Made by a program: the position numbers and the translations under genes. Positions 59,883-64,000 of a stretch of 64,000 bases of DNA are shown here, piece by piece. This DNA is from Cyanobium sp. WAJ14-Wanaka. GTDB taxonomy: Bacteria > Cyanobacteriota > Cyanobacteriia > PCC-6307 > Cyanobiaceae. Position 1 is the stretch's first letter. The number at the start of each line of letters is the position of its first letter. Location: positions 806,001 through 870,000 of the forward strand of contig NZ_JAGQAZ010000001.1 of the NCBI RefSeq assembly GCF_024345375.1, written 5' to 3'. The notes below the pieces were generated by a model, which saw only the letters and a program-made list of their open reading frames with translations, had not been told where the DNA came from and made no database searches.

Positions 59883-60917
59883 ATGGCCGACCAGTCGCTC
59901 ACGATTCGACAACCCGACGACTGGCACGTTCACCTGCGCGATGGCGCCATGCTCGAGGCGGTGGCGAAGAGCACGGCCAGGCAGTTTGCCAGGGCGATCG
60001 TGATGCCAAACCTCAATCCGCCGATCACCACGGTGCAGGCGGCCCAGGCCTACCGGGAGCGGATCCGCCAGGCCGCTGGCGGCGGCTTCACCCCCCTACT
60101 CACCGCCTACCTAACCGATTCCATCGATCCGGCCGAACTGGAACGGGGATTTAGGGAGGGGGTCTTCAGCGCCTGCAAGCTCTACCCCGCCAACGCCACC
60201 ACCAATTCCGCCGCCGGCGTTACCAGCCTGGAGGCCATCACTGCAGTGATCGAAACCCTGGAGCGGATCGGCATTCCCCTGTTGATCCACGGGGAGGTGA
60301 CCGATGCCGAGATCGATATTTTTGATCGGGAGGCGGTTTTCATCGAACGCCAGCTCGCCCCCCTTCTGGAGCGGCATCCAGGCCTGAAGGTGGTGTTGGA
60401 GCACATCACCACAGCCGATTCAGTGGATTTCGTGGCCGCCGGCCCGGCCAACCTGGCCGCCACCATCACACCCCACCACCTGCACATCAACCGCAACGCC
60501 ATGTTTAGGGGTGGCCTGCGCCCCGACTTCTACTGCCTGCCCGTGGCCAAGCGCGAACTGCACCGCATCGCCCTGCGCAGCGCAGCCACCTCGGGCAACC
60601 CGAAATTTTTCCTGGGCACCGATTCAGCCCCCCACCCCCGCAACGCCAAGGAATCGGCCTGCGGTTGCGCCGGGATTTTCTGTGCACCCTTTGCCATCGA
60701 GAGCTACGCCACGGTGTTTGAACAGGAGGGTGCCCTAGACAAACTGGAGGGATTCGCCTCCGAATTTGGACCCCGCTTCTATGGCCTTCCCCAAAACCAG
60801 GGCACAATCAGGCTCAGTCGCGAGCCCCAGCTGATTCCTGAACGCCTCCATCTCTCGGGCGTCGAGCTGGTGCCCTTCCACGCCGGTGAAAACCTGCCCT
60901 GGCGGCTGCAGCCATGA
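59883..60917 (+). CDS. pyrC: Dihydroorotase, class II
   Basis: A 344-residue amidohydrolase of de novo pyrimidine synthesis. Metal ligands are in WHVHLRDG, the carboxylated Lys region is CKLYPANATTNS, then LIHGEVTD, VLEHITTADSV and the late Asp in LGTDSAPHPRNAKE. The stop overlaps the pyrF-pyrE start by four bases. Confidence 0.93.
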   Translation: MADQSLTIRQPDDWHVHLRDGAMLEAVAKSTARQFARAIVMPNLNPPITTVQAAQAYRERIRQAAGGGFTPLLTAYLTDSIDPAELERGFREGVFSACKLYPANATTNSAAGVTSLEAITAVIETLERIGIPLLIHGEVTDAEIDIFDREAVFIERQLAPLLERHPGLKVVLEHITTADSVDFVAAGPANLAATITPHHLHINRNAMFRGGLRPDFYCLPVAKRELHRIALRSAATSGNPKFFLGTDSAPHPRNAKESACGCAGIFCAPFAIESYATVFEQEGALDKLEGFASEFGPRFYGLPQNQGTIRLSREPQLIPERLHLSGVELVPFHAGENLPWRLQP

Positions 60918-62536
60918 GCTTCTTCGTCCAACTAACCGATGCGATTAGCGAGCGGCAGTCGCTGCTGGTAACGGGCCTTGATCCCAACCCGGAGATGCTG
61001 CAGAGCTGGGCGCAGCAGCGGGGGATGGGTGGCCGCTCCTTCCTCAGCCAGGCCCGCCAGTGGATCAAGGCGGTAATTGAGGAGACCGCCCCCCATGTCT
61101 GCGCCTACAAGCCCAGCCTGGGTTTTTATCAGGCCCTGGGGCCCGTGGGCCTGGAGCTGTTGCTGGAGGTGCGGGATCTGGTGCCGCGGGATCTGCCCCT
61201 GATCGTCGACACCAAACACGGGGATCTCAACTCCTCATCGGCCCTCGCCCATTACCTGTTCAAGGAATTTGGCGCCGATGCCGTAACCCTTTCGCCCCTG
61301 GCGGGCCAGGACATCGCCGCCCCCTTCCTGCTCTATCCCGGCAAGGCCGTGGTGATGACCTGCCACAGCTCCAACGAAGCGGCCCGCCTGATCCAGCACT
61401 ACCCAAATGAGGCCGAGCCCCTCTATCTGCAGATCGTGCGCGAAACCCAGCTCTGGGGCACCCCCGAGCAGGTGCTGCTGGAGGTGGGCACCAGCGACCC
61501 GGCGGTGCTAGCCAGGGTGCGAAAAGCGGCCCCGCAGCGGTTTGTGATCCTGCGCAGTCTTTGGTCAGGGGAGGACAGCCTCGAAGCGATGCTCGAAGCG
61601 GGCCTGAGCGATGCCGCCGACGGGCTGCTGCTGCCCCTTCCCCAAAACCTCTTGATCGAAGACTCGATTGGGGCCAGGGCCGAGGCCCTGAAAAAACAAA
61701 TCCGTGCCAAGCGCGAACATTGGCTAGAGCGCAGGGAAAAGCAGCGCCAGAGCAACCAAAACCAAACCAGCCCCAGCCAAGCCCCCAGCCCGGAGGCCGA
61801 GAGCTGTGCCCTGTGGATTCCACCGGAAGCGGCCAAGCCCGCCCTGGCCACTGGCCAAATGGCGACGGATCCCTTTGCGAAAGATCCCTTTGCGAAAGAT
61901 CCCCTTGCGGCAGATCCCTTTGCGGCGGAACTTGGCGAATTAATTGTGGAATTGTTTGATATTGGCTGCCTGTTATTTGGCGACTATGTGCAGGCATCGG
62001 GCGCACTTTTCAACTACTACATCGACCTGCGCCAGATAATTTCCGACCCCAACCTCTTCCATCGGGTACTTCATGCCTACACCGGCAAATTGGAGGGGCT
62101 GCAATTTGATCGCATTGCCGGCATTCCCTACGGCTCCCTGCCCACTGCCACCGGCCTGTCGTTGCAACTACACAAACCATTGATCTACCCCCGCAAGGAG
62201 GTAAAGGCCCATGGGGCCCGCCGCCTAATCGAAGGCGATTTCTACGAGGGCGAGCAGGTGGTGGTCGTAGACGACATCCTGATTACGGGCGGTTCGGTAA
62301 TGGGTGGCATCGCCAAACTGGAGAGCTCGGGCCTGATCGTCCGCGATGTGGTGGTGTTCATAGACCACGGCGGCGACCATGACCGCCAGGCCAAGGAACT
62401 GCTAGCCGAAGCTGGCTACCGCTGCCACGCCGTGCTCACCATCGAGCAAATTACTGAGGTGCTGCTGGCGGCCGGTAGGCTCAGCCCAGGGCAGGCTGCC
62501 AGCCTTGGCAAAGCAGACCAGCTTCCTAAAAGCTAA
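60914..62536 (+). CDS. pyrFE: Bifunctional OMP decarboxylase/orotate phosphoribosyltransferase
   Basis: A 540-residue fusion carrying the last two steps to UMP. The N-terminal PyrF (1-270) has the catalytic DTKHGDLNSSS and the closing FVILRSLWSG. A linker rich in Gln/Ser/Pro holds a 15-base, four-fold DNA repeat (DPFAKDPFAKDPLAADPFA). The C-terminal PyrE (about 335-540) has the PRPP loop VVVVDDILITGGS and HGGDHDRQAKEL. Fused order F-E is typical of some cyanobacteria. Confidence 0.92.
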   Translation: MSFFVQLTDAISERQSLLVTGLDPNPEMLQSWAQQRGMGGRSFLSQARQWIKAVIEETAPHVCAYKPSLGFYQALGPVGLELLLEVRDLVPRDLPLIVDTKHGDLNSSSALAHYLFKEFGADAVTLSPLAGQDIAAPFLLYPGKAVVMTCHSSNEAARLIQHYPNEAEPLYLQIVRETQLWGTPEQVLLEVGTSDPAVLARVRKAAPQRFVILRSLWSGEDSLEAMLEAGLSDAADGLLLPLPQNLLIEDSIGARAEALKKQIRAKREHWLERREKQRQSNQNQTSPSQAPSPEAESCALWIPPEAAKPALATGQMATDPFAKDPFAKDPLAADPFAAELGELIVELFDIGCLLFGDYVQASGALFNYYIDLRQIISDPNLFHRVLHAYTGKLEGLQFDRIAGIPYGSLPTATGLSLQLHKPLIYPRKEVKAHGARRLIEGDFYEGEQVVVVDDILITGGSVMGGIAKLESSGLIVRDVVVFIDHGGDHDRQAKELLAEAGYRCHAVLTIEQITEVLLAAGRLSPGQAASLGKADQLPKS

Positions 62537-62542
62537 TAGCCA

Positions 62543-63868
62543 ATGCCCTACTTCCCATTCGCCGCCACCACTGGCCTGGAAAAGATTCCCCTGGAAACCC
62601 AGGTGCTATTCATTGGCCTACTTTTTCTGGGCGGCCTTATAATCAGCCGCTTTTCGATCAAGATTGGTGTGCCCGCAATCCTGGGGGTACTCCTACTTGG
62701 TCTGTCGCTAAATTTTGAATTTCTAAATATCAGCTTTGAAAAAGCTGAAAAGATATTTGTTTTTGGCCTGGCCTTGTTGCTGTTCTACGCAGGCCTAAAA
62801 ACCGATATCAAAACCATCCGGGGCTTCCTGGAATACGGGTTAGTGCTGGCCATCGGCGGCGTTGCGATTTCCTCATTGATGCTGGGGGGCCTGATTTGGT
62901 TCCTCTCCTCCCCGGCTGGAGATTTCATAGCCCCCGGCTTCCTAAACAACATGCCCATCGGCGCTGCCCTGCTGATCGCCGCCTGCCTGGGCTCCACCGA
63001 TGCGGGGGCCACGATCAGCGTGCTCGCCAAGGTTCAAAACCTCCTTCCCGATCGCCTCAGGCACCTGCTCGAATTTGAGTCTTCCGTCAACGATCCGGCG
63101 GCAATTTTGGTATTCGGAGTGATCGGGGGCATCTTTTTGTCTTCGGGTGCGGCCAACCTCAATACGGAGGCCTCCCTAGTGCGCATAGGCCTGACCGGCC
63201 TGCGGGACTTCCTCCAGCAGGTGGGCGGTGGCCTGATCATTGGTGCCCTATTTGGCTATGTGGCCAAATTCGTGATCGACCACCTGGCCCATGAGCGATC
63301 CCAGCTCCTAATTGTGGCCATTGCAATCGCCTTTGCCGACTATGGCTGCACCCAGGTACTGGGGGGCTCCGGCTTTATTGCGGTCTACCTAACGGGGCTA
63401 CTGATGACAAATATGACCTACAAAAATAACGATATAAATCACAATTCCCTACAGGAAGTATTGTTGCCATTCAACACGATGGTTGAGTTCACCATATTTA
63501 TTCTTTTTGGCCTCCTGGTCAACCCCCTCAGCCTCATGCCAGCGCTCCCGGTTGGCATCCTTACGGCTGCGGCATTAATGCTGGTTGCCAGGCCCTTGAG
63601 TGTGCTGATCTTCCAACCCCTATCACCTTTCACCACCAAGGAAAACCTGCTGGTTTCCTGGTGCGGCCTGCGCGGTGCCGTGCCCCTAGCCCTCTCCTAC
63701 AAATTGATGGCTGAGATTCCAAAAATACGGGGCATAGATCCCTCCATGGTGTACTCCCTAACCCAGAATGCCCAGAGCATTGTTTTCATAGTGGTGGTGC
63801 TGAATTTGCTGGTCCAGGGGCTCAGCCTGCCCCGGCTCTGTTCACGGCTGAATCTGTCGGCCACTTAG
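62543..63868 (+). CDS. Cation/proton antiporter (CPA1, NhaP-like)
   Basis: A 441-residue protein with about twelve helices. The acidic ND pair is in EFESSVNDPAAILVFG, with LLLFYAGLKTDIK upstream and WCGLRGAVPLALSYKLM near the end, matching K+/H+ or Na+/H+ antiporters of the CPA1 group (NhaP2/CvrA-like). It probably handles K+ or Na+ across the plasma membrane. It follows pyrFE by six bases. Confidence 0.85.
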   Translation: MPYFPFAATTGLEKIPLETQVLFIGLLFLGGLIISRFSIKIGVPAILGVLLLGLSLNFEFLNISFEKAEKIFVFGLALLLFYAGLKTDIKTIRGFLEYGLVLAIGGVAISSLMLGGLIWFLSSPAGDFIAPGFLNNMPIGAALLIAACLGSTDAGATISVLAKVQNLLPDRLRHLLEFESSVNDPAAILVFGVIGGIFLSSGAANLNTEASLVRIGLTGLRDFLQQVGGGLIIGALFGYVAKFVIDHLAHERSQLLIVAIAIAFADYGCTQVLGGSGFIAVYLTGLLMTNMTYKNNDINHNSLQEVLLPFNTMVEFTIFILFGLLVNPLSLMPALPVGILTAAALMLVARPLSVLIFQPLSPFTTKENLLVSWCGLRGAVPLALSYKLMAEIPKIRGIDPSMVYSLTQNAQSIVFIVVVLNLLVQGLSLPRLCSRLNLSAT

Positions 63869-63910
63869 GTTGAAACAGCACCCCCGCAACTCCCGGGTGC
63901 ACAAAGGGTG

Positions 63911-64000
63911 ATGAGCCATAGTCAAGGTCTAACGATTGGGGAGCTGGAAGCCAACTATTCGCTTTACTGCAAGGCCCTAAGGATTCTGTTGAAGGAAGGA
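63911..64000 (+). CDS. DUF3136-like small protein, partial
   Basis: A frame from ATG 63911 runs past the window edge: SHSQGLTIGELEANYSLYCK then ALRILLKEG. It is a clear paralogue of the protein at 59568-59816 (TIGELEAGYPSCCKALRILI). Only the first 30 codons are present. Confidence 0.6.
   Translation, partial: MSHSQGLTIGELEANYSLYCKALRILLKEG

Overview
The window is from a picocyanobacterium of the Synechococcus/Cyanobium lineage. The evidence is the orange carotenoid protein/ketolase/FRP operon, two high-light-inducible proteins, cyAbrB, an SLH-domain iron-uptake porin, a PyrF-PyrE fusion, a CAAD-domain protein, a phoBR pair with a Crp-family regulator, and several picocyanobacterial protein families (DUF2808, DUF4079, probably DUF3136). 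Most of the window is GC-rich, compact, ordinary chromosome with many 4-base start/stop overlaps. I found no rRNA, tRNA or CRISPR array.

Layout. 1-9.6 kb: tail of a GH57 protein, peptide deformylase, a Kir-like membrane protein without a recognisable K+ filter, a ferredoxin-fused flavin reductase, DUF4079 and EamA membrane proteins, DM13, CorA, a VOC protein and a Tat-exported DapA-like protein. 9.6-19.9 kb: an AT-richer accessory region. It has four near-identical inverse-autotransporter-type beta-barrel genes, each with a different short C-terminal tail bracketed by conserved DNA. Between them lie IS remnants, a DUF433/DUF5615 toxin-antitoxin pair, and a small element with a frameshifted integrase, a putative HUH Rep, two ribbon-helix-helix proteins and a Y1 transposase. 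Tails of that transposase also follow copies 1 and 4. 19.9-22.6 kb: PqqD-like, GNAT-like, sulfotransferase and HPr-kinase-like genes, a possible peptide- or glycan-modifying cluster. 22.7-31.7 kb: TauE exporter, LrgAB, cupin, kinase-like protein, J-domain protein, Gfo/Idh oxidoreductase, a type III polyketide synthase with a cupin, an outer-membrane barrel and an FMN reductase.

31.7-35.5 kb: photoprotection (ocp-crtW-frp-hli operon, cyAbrB, second hli). 35.5-38.7 kb: a UmuD-like protein that has lost its catalytic Ser and Lys, then arsenic methylation and arsenosugar genes (arsM, arsS). 38.7-48.5 kb: small envelope proteins, a GST, amt with a linked PII protein, glutathione reductase, CAAD, cysK and coq4. 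48.5-58 kb: phosphate and arsenate handling: phoR, phoB, a Crp-family regulator, a CDF transporter, arsR divergent from gap-arsJ, pstS, and the major SLH porin. 58-64 kb: speD, pyrC, pyrF-pyrE, a cation/proton antiporter and two DUF3136-like paralogues.

Links between genes. Arsenate enters through phosphate uptake (PstS, PhoBR). It can leave as 1-arseno-3-phosphoglycerate through Gap-ArsJ, or, once reduced, be methylated and made into arsenosugar by ArsM/ArsS. OCP with its ketolase and FRP is a complete thermal-dissipation switch. Amt with PII is a nitrogen-sensing transport pair. The most unusual features are the beta-barrel array with exchanged tails, the filterless Kir-like protein, the dead UmuD-like protein, the Asn49 PII, and complementary motifs in the 5' and 3' untranslated regions of the porin gene.
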